A DNA stretch of 64,000 nt from Streptomyces antibioticus (GTDB taxonomy: Bacteria; Actinomycetota; Actinomycetes; Streptomycetales; Streptomycetaceae). This document shows positions 8,966 through 17,278 of this stretch, in pieces. The stretch lies in the NCBI RefSeq assembly GCF_001514065.1, contig NZ_KQ948422.1, positions 1,116,001 to 1,180,000 of the forward strand. Direction: 5' to 3'. The notes beneath the pieces were generated by a model. That model was given only the letters and a program-made list of their open reading frames with translations. It was not told the origin of the DNA and ran no database searches. The position numbers were made by a program, and so were the translations under genes. Within the stretch, counting starts at the first letter, position 1. Each line of letters opens with the position of its first letter.

Positions 8966-9334
8966 CTATGCGCGGTCGTGGAGCGTGACGTGATAGCCGT
9001 CGGGGTCGGCGAAGGCGAAGGTCCGGCCGAAGGGGCCGTCGATCGGCGCGGAGACGATGGTGTGGCCGTCGGCGACGAGTGTGTCGTGGATGGCCTGGAC
9101 GTCGGTGGCGTGGAACCAGAGGGCGACACCGATGCCGGGCTGGGCGACGGATGCGAGGTCGGTGCCGGGAATGAGGTCGCGCAGCGCGAACGCGATCGGC
9201 TTGGTCTCGAACACGACGGCGTGCGGAGGGCCGGCCGGCGAGCGCACGAGGCCCAGGTACTGCTCGTAGAACGCCTGCGACACGTCGAGGTCGCGCACTT
9301 GCAGCGAGATGAAGTCGGGGCCGATGGCGGGCAT
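8966..9334 (-). CDS. VOC superfamily (glyoxalase/bleomycin-resistance-like) protein
   Basis: 122 residues with two beta-alpha-beta-beta-beta modules. The first starts FISLQVRDLDVSQAFYEQYLGL. The second ends RTFAFADPDGYHVTLHDRA, a typical VOC terminus with the metal-ligand-type position before Y/H. Members act as metal-dependent lyases, dioxygenases or drug-binding proteins; this one cannot be assigned further. It is divergent from a MarR gene and its start region holds one of two matching palindromes, so it is probably under MarR control. Confidence 0.8.
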   Translation of the reverse strand: MPAIGPDFISLQVRDLDVSQAFYEQYLGLVRSPAGPPHAVVFETKPIAFALRDLIPGTDLASVAQPGIGVALWFHATDVQAIHDTLVADGHTIVSAPIDGPFGRTFAFADPDGYHVTLHDRA

Positions 9335-9354
9335 GGTGACACTCCTTCGTTACG

Positions 9355-9398
9355 TGTCAGTTTTCTGACACGCAGCAAGGTATGTCAGAATACTGACA
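9355..9398. promoter_or_regulatory. Tandem MarR operators TGTCAG-N4-CTGACA
   Basis: Two 16-bp inverted repeats with identical arms lie at 9355-9370 (spacer TTTT) and 9383-9398 (spacer AATA), centres 28 bp apart. The second runs into the A of the MarR ATG, so binding would occlude that start. The first covers the VOC upstream region. Two matching copies in a 63-bp gap strongly suggest the MarR binding sites. Confidence 0.75.
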
Positions 9399-9856
9399 TG
9401 GGTCAAGAAAGGGCCGGCGTCGACCTGGAGACGTCACTGGGCTATCTGCTGAAGGAAGCGTCGAGCGCTCTGCGCGCGGCGATGGAGGAAGTGCTGCGAC
9501 CGCTCGGCATGAGCGTGACGCACTACTCCTGCCTCGAACTCCTGGCGCAACGACCGGGCCTGTCGAACTCCGAGCTCGCGCGGGGCACGTTCGTGACCCG
9601 GCAGACGATGAACGTGCTGCTCCAGGCCCTGGAACGGGACGGCTACGTGACCAGGCCCGCCGAGGCACCCGTCGGCAAGGCGCTTCCCACACGGCTCACA
9701 CCGAGCGGCCGTCGAAGCCTCGAAAAGGCGAGCGCGGCCGTCCGGTCCGTCGAGGCGAGAATGCTGGCCGGGCTGAGCGAGAGCGAGCAGTCGGAGGCGT
9801 TCCGGCTCCTCCAGGGCATGGTCCGTTCCCTGCGCGATGCCCCCGAGGGCGCCTAG
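9398..9856 (+). CDS. MarR family transcriptional regulator
   Basis: 152 residues. The winged helix has the recognition segment SNSELARGTFVTRQTMNVLL and wing RDGYVTRPAEAPVGKALPT, flanked by dimerisation helices. It probably autoregulates and controls the divergent VOC gene through the tandem TGTCAG palindromes. The ATG at 9398 overlaps the proximal palindrome; a leaderless or very short leader transcript is likely. Confidence 0.88.
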   Translation: MGQERAGVDLETSLGYLLKEASSALRAAMEEVLRPLGMSVTHYSCLELLAQRPGLSNSELARGTFVTRQTMNVLLQALERDGYVTRPAEAPVGKALPTRLTPSGRRSLEKASAAVRSVEARMLAGLSESEQSEAFRLLQGMVRSLRDAPEGA

Positions 9857-9901
9857 CGGATCAGGAGCCGAAGCCCCGCACGGTTTCGTACCCTGGCGGA
9901 C

Positions 9902-10801
9902 ATGCGGATGCGTCCCACCCTTCACTGGACCCCTCCCTCCGACCTGCCGCCGGGCACCACGGATCTGCGCCCGGTGGTCGAGGCGGTGCGTGCCGGTGGT
10001 GTCCTCGTGCTGAGCGGGGCGGGTATCTCCACGGAGTCGGGCATCCCCGCCTACCGGGGCGAGGGCGGAAGTCTCAGCCGGCACACCCCGATGACCTACC
10101 AGGACTTCACCTCCAGCCCGCGCGCCCGGCAGCGGTACTGGGCGCGCAGTCATCTCGGGTGGCGTACGTTCGGCCGCGCGCTGCCCAACGCCGGTCACCG
10201 GGCCGTGGCCGCGTTCGGGCGGCACGGGGTGCTCTCGGGTGTGATCACGCAGAACGTCGACGGTCTGCACCAGGCCGCCGGCAGTGAGGGGGTCGTGGAT
10301 CTGCACGGGCGGCTGGACCGGGTCGTGTGTCTGTCGTGCGGAGCGGCCGGTTCGCGCGGCGAACTCGCCGTACGGCTGGAGGCGGCCAACGCCGGATTCG
10401 CGCCGACGGTCGCGGAGATCAACCCCGACGGTGACGCCGATCTCACCGATGACCAGGTCGGTGACTTCCGGGTCGTGCCCTGTGGGGAATGCGGCGGCGT
10501 GCTCAAGCCGGACGTGGTGTTCTTCGGTGAGCCGGTGCCGGTCCAGCGGATCGAGCACTGTCGGCGGCTGGTCGGTGAGGCGTCCTCGCTGCTGGTGCTG
10601 GGTTCCTCGTTGACGGTGATGTCGGGGCTGAGATTCGTCCGTCAGGCGGCTCAGGCCGACAAGCGGGTGTTCATCATCAACCGGGACCCGACACGGGGCG
10701 ATCAGTTCGCCGTCACCCGCGTCGCGCTCCCCCTCGGGACCGCCCTCACGACGATCGCTTCCCAGCTGGACATCGCCGTCGACGGGCAGCCGGCAGCGTA
10801 G
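9902..10801 (+). CDS. NAD-dependent protein deacylase, sirtuin (Sir2) family
   Basis: 299 residues. The NAD-binding motif GAGISTESGIPAYRG is near residues 39-53. TQNVDGLH and the catalytic-His motif DLHGRLDRVVC are intact, and zinc is held by CLSC and CGECG. A long insert between the two Cys pairs and LKPDVVFFGEPVP fit the class II (SIRT4-like) actinobacterial group. It removes acyl groups from lysines with NAD+. TACCCT at 9889-9894 lies 7 nt before the ATG and may be a -10 for a leaderless transcript. The sirtuin at 34862 is of a different class. Confidence 0.92.
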   Translation: MRMRPTLHWTPPSDLPPGTTDLRPVVEAVRAGGVLVLSGAGISTESGIPAYRGEGGSLSRHTPMTYQDFTSSPRARQRYWARSHLGWRTFGRALPNAGHRAVAAFGRHGVLSGVITQNVDGLHQAAGSEGVVDLHGRLDRVVCLSCGAAGSRGELAVRLEAANAGFAPTVAEINPDGDADLTDDQVGDFRVVPCGECGGVLKPDVVFFGEPVPVQRIEHCRRLVGEASSLLVLGSSLTVMSGLRFVRQAAQADKRVFIINRDPTRGDQFAVTRVALPLGTALTTIASQLDIAVDGQPAA

Positions 10802-10816
10802 CGCGACGCGGAGCGC

Positions 10817-10840
10817 GGGGCGCCCTGGTGTGGGCGCCCC
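10817..10840 (+). terminator. Bidirectional hairpin between sirtuin and PQQ dehydrogenase
   Basis: GGGGCGCCC (10817-10825) and GGGCGCCCC (10832-10840) form a perfect 9-bp stem with a 6-nt loop between two convergent genes. Confidence 0.75.
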
Positions 10841-10867
10841 GCCGGTGTGTTGTCCGTCGTCAGTCGG

Positions 10868-12988
10868 TCAGTCCTCCGGGGTCAGGGCGACCTCGGCGCT
10901 GCCCGAGAGGGACGGCAGGCCCGCAGGGGGCGTGTCCGTGTAGGTGGCGTTGAAGACCGCCTTCAGGTTGTCCGAGCCGGAGTGACCGCCGTCCACGAAC
11001 GTCTTGAAGGAGCCGGAGCAGCCGTTGCTGGTGGACAGCGGGTGGCCGTGGGTGTCGTGGCCGAGGATGAAGGAGACGCTGACCTTGGCGCAGTCCACCG
11101 GCTGGTCGTCGGTGACGGTGACCTGCCAGGTGACCGTGTCACCCCAGTGGAACGGGGTGCCGCCGTGCGGGGCCGGGTCGGTGGTGAGCGAGACGACCGG
11201 CGCCTTGTTGCCGACCACGACCGGAACCGAGGCGGAGGCCGAACGGCCGGTGCTGTCGGTGACCTTCAGCGTGGCGTCGTAGACCCCGTTCTTGTCGAAG
11301 GTGTGCTTCGGGTCGGCCGCCCTGGAGTCGACGGTGCCGTCGGCGTCGAAGTCCCAGGCGTAGCGCAGGGCGTCGCCGTCGGCGTCCTTGGTGCCGGCGC
11401 TGGAGAACTGGACCGTCAGCGGGCTGGTGCCGTTGACGACGTCGGCCGCGACCTTGGGCTCCGGGGTGCGGTTGCCGCGGACGAAGTCGATGCGGGAGAG
11501 CTGGGCCTCGGGCAGCTCGGCGAAGTACCCGGTGCCGTACTCCAGGACGTACAGCGCGCCGTCGGGGCCGAACTCGGCGTCGATCGGACCGTCCGTGACG
11601 ATCCCGGGGATCGCGTCCTCGATCTTCAGGACCTCGTTGTTCTTGCCGAGGGTGAGTGCTTTCATCTGGTCGCGGGTCCACTCGTAGAAGAGCGGCTTGC
11701 CGTCGAAGTACTGGGGCCAGCGGTTGGCGGCCTTGTTGTGCTTGTCGTAGCGGTAGGCCGGGCCGCCCATGGGGCCGATGCCGCCGGTGCCTAGTTCGGG
11801 GAACTTCGGGGTGGCGCCGTAGCCGTAGACGATCTCCGCGTTCTCGACCGGGGGCAGTTCGCTGCGGCCGGTGTTGTGGCGCGAGTCGTTGACGGGCTTC
11901 GCGCAGTTGAAGGCGCCGCTGGAGGTCTGGGTGGCGAAGTCGTAGTCCTGGTAGGGCTGGTCCGTTGTCACGCAGAAGGGCCAGCCGTAGTTGGCCGGGC
12001 GGTCGATGACCATCCAGCGGCCCTGACCGGCGGGGCCGCGGCCCGGGTTGGCGGTGTTGGCGTCGGGTGAGTAGTCGGCGACGTAGACCTCACCGGTCTT
12101 GTCGTCCACGCCGAAGCGGAAGGGGTTGCGCAGGCCCATGGCGTAGATCTCGGGCCGGGTCTTCGCGGTGCCCGGCGCGAAGAGGTTGCCGTCGGGTATC
12201 GCGTAGCCGCCACCCCGCTTGACCTTGATGCGAAGGACCTTGCCGCGCAGGTCGTTGGTGTTGCCCGCGGTGCGGCGCGCGTCGTAGGCGGGGTTGCGGT
12301 CGGGGCGGTCGTCGAGCGGGGCGTAACCGTCCGAGGAGAACGGGTTGGAGTCGTCGCCGGTCGACAGGAACAGGTTGCCCTTGTGGTCGAAGTCGATCTT
12401 GCCGCCGACGTGGCAGCAGATGCCGCGGTCGGCGGGCACGTCGAGGATCTTCTGTTCGGTGTTGTAGTCGAGCTTGTTGCCCACCAGCTTGAACCGCGAA
12501 AGCCTTGTGTATCCCTTGTACTTGGCGAAGTCGGCGGCCGTGCCGAACTGCGGGGCGTCGCCTTCGTTGACGCCCGGGGTGGCGGGGTCGTCCATGGGGG
12601 TGTCGAGGCGGGGCGAGTAGTAGAGGTAGACCCAGTGGTTCTTGGCGAAGCCGGGGTCGACGGCGATGCCCTGCACGCCTTCCTCGTCGTGCTGGTAGAG
12701 CCCGGCGGGGCTCTTCTTCATGTCTGCCGCAAGGAAGTTGACGCCGCTCTTGGGGTCGTGGATGCGGACCTCGCCGGTGCGTGCCGTGTGCAGCACCCGC
12801 CGGTCGGGCAGGACGGCCAGGGCCATGGGCTCGCCCGGGCGGTCGTTGAGGGTGACCTTCTGGAAGTCCGACGAGGTCGGCGGGGTGGGGTCCGACGGGT
12901 GGGCCTGGGCTGCGGGCAGGGGCAGCAGCCCAATGGCTCCGGCCAACGCGGCCGCCCCGAAGAGGGTGACGATCCGTCTGTTACGCAC
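10868..12988 (-). CDS. Secreted PQQ-dependent sugar dehydrogenase-like protein with PKD domain
   Basis: 706 residues. A Sec signal peptide ends near AAQAHP. Residues about 40-510 form a beta-propeller of the soluble glucose/sorbosone dehydrogenase type, with GVQGIAVDPGF, GDDSNPFSSDG, GLRNPFRFGVDDKTG and NYGWPFC. A PKD Ig-like domain follows at about 515-595 (DALRYAWDFDADGTVDS, HTFDKNGVYDATLKV), then a C-terminal beta domain. It probably oxidises sugars outside the cell with PQQ. The GTG at 12988 has AAGGAG 6 nt upstream. It lies 38 nt after the isomerase gene, likely in the same transcript. Confidence 0.85.
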   Translation of the reverse strand: MRNRRIVTLFGAAALAGAIGLLPLPAAQAHPSDPTPPTSSDFQKVTLNDRPGEPMALAVLPDRRVLHTARTGEVRIHDPKSGVNFLAADMKKSPAGLYQHDEEGVQGIAVDPGFAKNHWVYLYYSPRLDTPMDDPATPGVNEGDAPQFGTAADFAKYKGYTRLSRFKLVGNKLDYNTEQKILDVPADRGICCHVGGKIDFDHKGNLFLSTGDDSNPFSSDGYAPLDDRPDRNPAYDARRTAGNTNDLRGKVLRIKVKRGGGYAIPDGNLFAPGTAKTRPEIYAMGLRNPFRFGVDDKTGEVYVADYSPDANTANPGRGPAGQGRWMVIDRPANYGWPFCVTTDQPYQDYDFATQTSSGAFNCAKPVNDSRHNTGRSELPPVENAEIVYGYGATPKFPELGTGGIGPMGGPAYRYDKHNKAANRWPQYFDGKPLFYEWTRDQMKALTLGKNNEVLKIEDAIPGIVTDGPIDAEFGPDGALYVLEYGTGYFAELPEAQLSRIDFVRGNRTPEPKVAADVVNGTSPLTVQFSSAGTKDADGDALRYAWDFDADGTVDSRAADPKHTFDKNGVYDATLKVTDSTGRSASASVPVVVGNKAPVVSLTTDPAPHGGTPFHWGDTVTWQVTVTDDQPVDCAKVSVSFILGHDTHGHPLSTSNGCSGSFKTFVDGGHSGSDNLKAVFNATYTDTPPAGLPSLSGSAEVALTPED

Positions 12989-13026
12989 TCAGAACTCCTT
13001 TGATCTGAACAGTGGGTGACAGGACG

Positions 13027-14190
13027 TCAGTTGCAGGCACGCAGGGCCGCGAGGTTGTCGTAGCCGATCTTGGCGAAGTCCAGGGACTGGCCGGGCACGG
13101 TCGTGCTCGGTGCGTTGTCCTGCTCGACCATCGGGTTGTGGTAGTTCTTCGCGCCCACCCGGGTGAAGAACTTCCGGTAGTCGATGTCGCCCGTGCCGAA
13201 GGGCACCATGTCGTAGCCCAGGCCGCTCTGGAGGTTCACGACGCCGTCCTTGGCGTGGAAGAGCGGGAAGCGGTGGGTGTTGCGGGCCACGAGCGCGGCC
13301 GGGTCGAAGACGTTCTCGCGCTGCGAGCCGTCGTGGGCGGTGTACGTGTGGAACTTGTACTGGGCCACGTGTGCCCAGAACACGTCCAGCTCCAGGTACA
13401 CGTTCTTGCGGTCCGTCACCTTCAGGAAGTACTCCAGCTTCCGGATGCCGGAGCTGCGGGTCGGCTTGCCCTGGGCGTCGAGCGGGCCGCCGTCGAGCAG
13501 GAAGTCGTAGGCCGCGTCGTGGTTGTGGGTGTAGAGCTTGATGCCCTCGCCGCGGGCGACGGCGCCCAGGGTGTTCCACTTCTCCGCGGCCACGTCCCAG
13601 TCCGCGCGGTAGCGGGTGTTGGTGGGGTCGGCGCCGGTCCCCATGTGCTCCATGCCGAGGATGTTGGCGATCTCCAGGAAACGCTTGAACGTGTCGAGGT
13701 CGGACGAGGTCAGCGGCCAGGACGGCGGGATGTAGCCGTGGCTGCCCTGCGCCCGCAGGCCGTACTCGTCGAGCCAGGAGCGCAGCAGCCTCGCGCCCGC
13801 CACCGTGCCCAGATCGGCGCCGCCGGGCGCGTTGGCGTGCTGGCCGTAGCCGGCGAACTCCACCTGGCGGTAGCCGAACCGGGACAGCTGCCGGAACACC
13901 TCGCGGAAACCGGAGGGCAGGTCGGAGGCGAGCGGGTCGCGGCCGACGGCGTCACGGACGGTGTAGAGGATGATGCCGCGCTTGTCCGGGGGCACCAGAG
14001 CGGAACGTCCCCGGTCACCGGCGGCGGCTTCGGCTCTGTCCTGTGCGAGCGCGGGCGAGGCGCCGAAGACCGGGGCGGCGATCGCCACGGCGGCGGTGGC
14101 GGTGCAGGTGCTGAGGAAACGGCGGCGGCTGACGCCGAGCGTGCGGCGCAGGGCGTCGCCGGTGACGGCTTCGTCGTTGAACGCGGTCAC
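13027..14190 (-). CDS. Tat-exported sugar phosphate isomerase/epimerase-like TIM barrel
   Basis: 387 residues. A twin-arginine signal (SRRRFLST) is followed by an Ala-rich segment ending PALAQD. The mature part is a xylose-isomerase-like TIM barrel, with GYRQVEFAGYG, LYTHNHDAAYDF, VYLELDVFW and PLFHAKDG supplying probable metal ligands. Export suggests it acts outside the membrane on the same carbohydrates as the downstream secreted dehydrogenase. The GTG start is at 14190. It opens the two-gene unit with the dehydrogenase. Confidence 0.8.
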   Translation of the reverse strand: MTAFNDEAVTGDALRRTLGVSRRRFLSTCTATAAVAIAAPVFGASPALAQDRAEAAAGDRGRSALVPPDKRGIILYTVRDAVGRDPLASDLPSGFREVFRQLSRFGYRQVEFAGYGQHANAPGGADLGTVAGARLLRSWLDEYGLRAQGSHGYIPPSWPLTSSDLDTFKRFLEIANILGMEHMGTGADPTNTRYRADWDVAAEKWNTLGAVARGEGIKLYTHNHDAAYDFLLDGGPLDAQGKPTRSSGIRKLEYFLKVTDRKNVYLELDVFWAHVAQYKFHTYTAHDGSQRENVFDPAALVARNTHRFPLFHAKDGVVNLQSGLGYDMVPFGTGDIDYRKFFTRVGAKNYHNPMVEQDNAPSTTVPGQSLDFAKIGYDNLAALRACN

Positions 14191-14387
14191 AGGGGTCTCA
14201 CTTTCGTTGTCGCGATGCTGCGGGTGCCTGACGGACGCCGGCTCACCAGAGGGACGGCGCGCCGCAGGAGGTGGCCGCTGGGCGGCCGAACACTGCGCGC
14301 GGGGGGTGGAGTTCTGAAACGAGCGGACCTTCGTCGTCGCTCGTGAAGGGACGCGGCCGTGGGCTGTTGCCGCGCGGGGACGACGGA

Positions 14388-15539
14388 TCAGGAAGCGTTC
14401 CGCAGCCGGTCGGCGAACGACAGCAGCGCGGTGAACTGCTCCGTCAGCCCCGACGGACCCGCGTCGGGGTCCTTGAAGTAGAAGCCCAGCTCCGGGAGGG
14501 GGCCGGACAGACCCGCCTCATGGGCGCGGGCGACCAGGCGGGCGAGGTCCAGCACGAGCGGTGCGGCCAGGGCCGAGTCGCAGCCCTGCCAGATGGTCTG
14601 CAGGATCATGCGCGAGCCGAGGAAGCCCTCGAAGGCCACATGGTCCCAGGCGGTCTTCCAGTCGCCGAGCACGGGGACGTCGTCGATGTGCACCTCGCCC
14701 TGCGGGGTGTGCCCGAGGGTGTCGGCCAGGACGCGTTCCTTGCCGGCGTTCTTCGCCGCCGCCGCGCCCGGGTCGGCCAGCGCCGCCCCGTCGCCGCCGC
14801 CGAGGAGGTTGGTACCGGACCAGGCCCTGACGTGCAGGGCGCGTTGGACGAACATCGGGGCGAGCGCGGCCCGCAGCAGCGTCTGGCCGGTCTTGCCGTC
14901 GCGGCCCGCGTGGGGCAGTCCGGCGGCCGCGGCGGCTTCCGTCAAGGCCCGGGTGCGCAGCCCGGTGGACGGCGTGAAGTTGACGTAGGGACAGCCGGCT
15001 CGCACGGCGGCGGCCGCGTAGAGGGAACTGGCGGGCAGCCGTACGGCGTCCGGGGCGGGCAGTGGCTCCGTGGAGGAGACGTTGACCACGACCACGCGCG
15101 CCAGTGCGTGGCGCTGGCGGAACGAGGCGAGGTCGGCGGCGAGGTCGGCGATGAGTTCCTCGTCGTCGCGAGCGTCGTCCGGGAGCGGGCCTCCGAGGCG
15201 TATCTCCTCGTCGGCGGCCCGGAGTTCGGCGCGTACGGCGGGGGCGAGCCCGTGCGGCAGGACGCCGGCCTCGGTGAGCTGTTCGGCCCGTTTGGGCAGC
15301 GGGCAGTGGGCGGTGTCGTGGCCGCCGAAGACGAGCGTGGACAGGGCCGGCAGACCGGTGCCGTCGAACGGCTGTGTCTCGGTGACCATGCCGGTCGGCG
15401 GGTGCAGTTGGGCGGTGACCGCCGCGCATCCGGTGACGGCGGTGGTGGCGACCGATCCGCGGGCTCCGACGAACCAGACGCCGGTGCGCGCGGTGCGCTC
15501 GCCGGTCCGGGGCTGCGATGCGTTCACGTCGTTGTTCAC
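14388..15539 (-). CDS. Inositol-3-phosphate synthase-like protein
   Basis: About 383 residues of the myo-inositol-1-phosphate synthase fold. The N-terminal NAD loop GVWFVGARGSVATT is clear. VNFTPSTG, DGKTGQTLL, WSGTNLLGGGDG and FEGFLGSRMILQTIWQGCDS match the catalytic and tetramer segments. It cyclises glucose-6-phosphate or a related sugar phosphate. I moved the start to GTG 15539, which has GGGAGG 6 nt upstream; the longer ATG at 15557 would put that site inside the gene. It is shorter than eukaryotic enzymes but normal for this actinobacterial branch. Its place in a sugar-uptake block suggests inositol-derived metabolism. Confidence 0.82.
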   Translation of the reverse strand: MNNDVNASQPRTGERTARTGVWFVGARGSVATTAVTGCAAVTAQLHPPTGMVTETQPFDGTGLPALSTLVFGGHDTAHCPLPKRAEQLTEAGVLPHGLAPAVRAELRAADEEIRLGGPLPDDARDDEELIADLAADLASFRQRHALARVVVVNVSSTEPLPAPDAVRLPASSLYAAAAVRAGCPYVNFTPSTGLRTRALTEAAAAAGLPHAGRDGKTGQTLLRAALAPMFVQRALHVRAWSGTNLLGGGDGAALADPGAAAAKNAGKERVLADTLGHTPQGEVHIDDVPVLGDWKTAWDHVAFEGFLGSRMILQTIWQGCDSALAAPLVLDLARLVARAHEAGLSGPLPELGFYFKDPDAGPSGLTEQFTALLSFADRLRNAS

Positions 15540-15552
15540 GAACTGCCTCCCT

Positions 15553-15578
15553 GCCATGTCGCTGTGCCATGTCGCTGT
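15553..15578. repeat. 13-bp perfect tandem duplication
   Basis: GCCATGTCGCTGT occurs at 15553-15565 and 15566-15578, immediately upstream of the inositol-synthase ribosome site. It probably arose by slippage and may alter spacing in the leader. Confidence 0.7.
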
Positions 15579-15789
15579 GCCGAGGTGATGTGGAGGACGG
15601 TGGGTGGGGGCTCGGTGGCCTCCCGCCCACCGCCGGCATAGGGGCGGCTTTGGCCGCGGTCCGGGAGGGCTGCTCCCGGGTGGACGCGGTTACGGCGTGC
15701 GGGTGAGCGGCGAAGGGCCGCGGGTGTTGAGCAAGTCGGTCTCGGGGGGCGGGGGGTCGGCCGTACGACCTGTTGGCGCCGTCAGTGTC

Positions 15790-15881
15790 GAACCACTGTG
15801 TGGTTCCTGTGCACGAAAGGGACCGTAGCCCCGTTCGTCTGTGGCGGGAACCCCTTGTGCACGAAGAAGACGAACTTCTTC
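15790..15881. repeat. Intergenic hairpins and repeated GTGCACGAA
   Basis: The 394-base gap 15540-15933 has no convincing gene. GAACCA-N5-TGGTTC is at 15790-15806 and GAAGAAG-N5-CTTCTTC at 15863-15881. Between and beside them GTGCACGAA occurs twice, near 15810 and 15857. This stretch is less GC-rich than its surroundings. It may be a remnant of an insertion or a structured RNA; no coding pattern is visible. Confidence 0.5.
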
Positions 15882-15894
15882 CAGGACGAGGACA

Positions 15895-15924
15895 AAGCGG
15901 GGTTGGGGGTGAACAACCCCGCTT
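15895..15924 (-). terminator. Terminator downstream of Gfo/Idh/MocA gene
   Basis: AAGCGGGGTTG (15895-15905) pairs with CAACCCCGCTT (15914-15924), 11 bp with an 8-nt loop. It is 10 nt past the stop of the minus-strand dehydrogenase. Confidence 0.8.
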
Positions 15925-15933
15925 CAGCGTCGG

Positions 15934-17208
15934 TCAGTTGCCGCCACCTGCGAAGGCGGCGTCGAAGGAGGTGGTCGGGGGGTGAACGGGCGTGTAGACG
16001 GAGTTCTTCTCGGCGCTCTCCTCCACAGCGGCGAGCACCCGCTGCACCTGGAGACCGTCCGCGAAGGACGGCATCGGGTCGGTGCCGGACGCGATGGCCT
16101 CGACGAGGTCGCGGGCCTGGTGGACGAAGCTGTGCTCGTAGCCGAGACCGTGGCCCGGCGGCCACCAGCCCTCCAGGTAAGGGTGATCCGGCTCGGTGAC
16201 GACGATCCTGCGGAACCCCGCGGTCGCGGCGGGCTCCTGATGGTCGTGGAAGGACAGTTCGTTGAGCCGCTCCAGGTCGAAGGCGAGCGAACCGAGCTCG
16301 CCGTTCACCTCCAGCCGCAGGGCGTTCTTGCGACCCGACGCCATCCGGGTGGCCTCGAACACGGCGAGCGTCCCCGAGGAGAACCGGCCGGTGAAGACGG
16401 CCGCGTCATCCACCGTCACCGGCCCGCGCCGCGAGCCGCCCGAAGCGGTCAGACCGGAGGAGGCACCGTCCAGGCGCGGACGTTCCTTGATGAAGGTCTC
16501 CACCTGGGCGGAGACCCCGACCAGCGGCTCACCCGTCAGATACTGCGCGAGATCGACGATGTGCGCGCCCAGGTCGCCGAGCGCCCCCGAGCCCGCGTGC
16601 TCCCGCTGAAGCCGCCAGGTGAGCGGGAAGTCGGGGTCGACCAGCCAGTCCTGGAGGTAGCTGACCCGCAGGTGCCGCAGCGCTCCGAGCCTGCCGTCGG
16701 CGATGAGGCGGCGGGCGAAGGTGAGGGCGGGCACCCGCCGGTAGTTGAAGCCCACCATCGCCAACTGCCCACGGGCCCGGGCCGCTTCGGCGGCCGCGAC
16801 CATGGCCTCCGCCTCGGCGACCGAGTTGGCCAGCGGCTTCTCGCACAGCACGTGCTTGCCCGCCTCCAGTGCCGCGATGGCGATCTCCGCGTGGCTGTCG
16901 CCCGGTGTGCAGACGTCGACGAGCTGCACGTCGTCGCGGGCGATGAGGGCGCGCCAGTCGGTCTCCGCCGCGGCCCAGCCGTGCCGGTCGGCCGCCGCCC
17001 GTACGGCGTGCGCGTCGCGGCCGGCGATCGCGGCCATGACCGGCCGCAGCGGCAGGTCGAACACGTGCCCAACGGTGCGCCACCCCTGTGAGTGGGCGGC
17101 GCCCATGAACGCGTAGCCGACCATGCCCACGCCGAGCGTGGGCGGTGCGGTCCGGTTGTCCCTCTGTTCCATACGGGGTTCCACGCGGCCTTCCATACGG
17201 GCTTCCAT
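15934..17208 (-). CDS. Gfo/Idh/MocA family oxidoreductase
   Basis: 424 residues. The N-terminal Rossmann fold has GVGMVGYAFMGAAHSQGW. The family motif CEKPLANS is present, with VCTPGDSHAEIAIAALEAGKHV just before it, and the C-terminal domain carries the substrate-binding GALGDLGAHIVDLAQYLTG. It oxidises or reduces a sugar, polyol or inositol with NAD(P). The N-terminus is four near-copies of a 12-bp unit (MEAR, MEGR, VEPR, MEQR), each beginning with a possible start codon. A GAGGAGG 8 nt before the first ATG favours 17208. It is the last gene of the ABC operon, 70 nt after the binding protein. Confidence 0.85.
   Translation of the reverse strand: MEARMEGRVEPRMEQRDNRTAPPTLGVGMVGYAFMGAAHSQGWRTVGHVFDLPLRPVMAAIAGRDAHAVRAAADRHGWAAAETDWRALIARDDVQLVDVCTPGDSHAEIAIAALEAGKHVLCEKPLANSVAEAEAMVAAAEAARARGQLAMVGFNYRRVPALTFARRLIADGRLGALRHLRVSYLQDWLVDPDFPLTWRLQREHAGSGALGDLGAHIVDLAQYLTGEPLVGVSAQVETFIKERPRLDGASSGLTASGGSRRGPVTVDDAAVFTGRFSSGTLAVFEATRMASGRKNALRLEVNGELGSLAFDLERLNELSFHDHQEPAATAGFRRIVVTEPDHPYLEGWWPPGHGLGYEHSFVHQARDLVEAIASGTDPMPSFADGLQVQRVLAAVEESAEKNSVYTPVHPPTTSFDAAFAGGGN
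17161..17208 (-). repeat. Four 12-bp tandem repeats at the dehydrogenase 5' end
   Basis: Read on the minus strand, ATGGAAGCCCGT, ATGGAAGGCCGC, GTGGAACCCCGT and ATGGAACAGAGG follow one another. Every unit starts with ATG or GTG in the same frame, so a gain or loss of units changes only the N-terminal length. Confidence 0.75.
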
Positions 17209-17278
17209 ACGGATGTCCTCCTCGTCGGAGTGTCACTGACTCATCGCTGTGCTCGCGCGGGCTCGCGGCCCGGCTAGG

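Noticed and set aside
15782-16165. Minus-strand ORF with repeated FVH words
   Set aside because: Its first part is antisense-frame sequence of the dehydrogenase end and its last part is the hairpin island; no start support.
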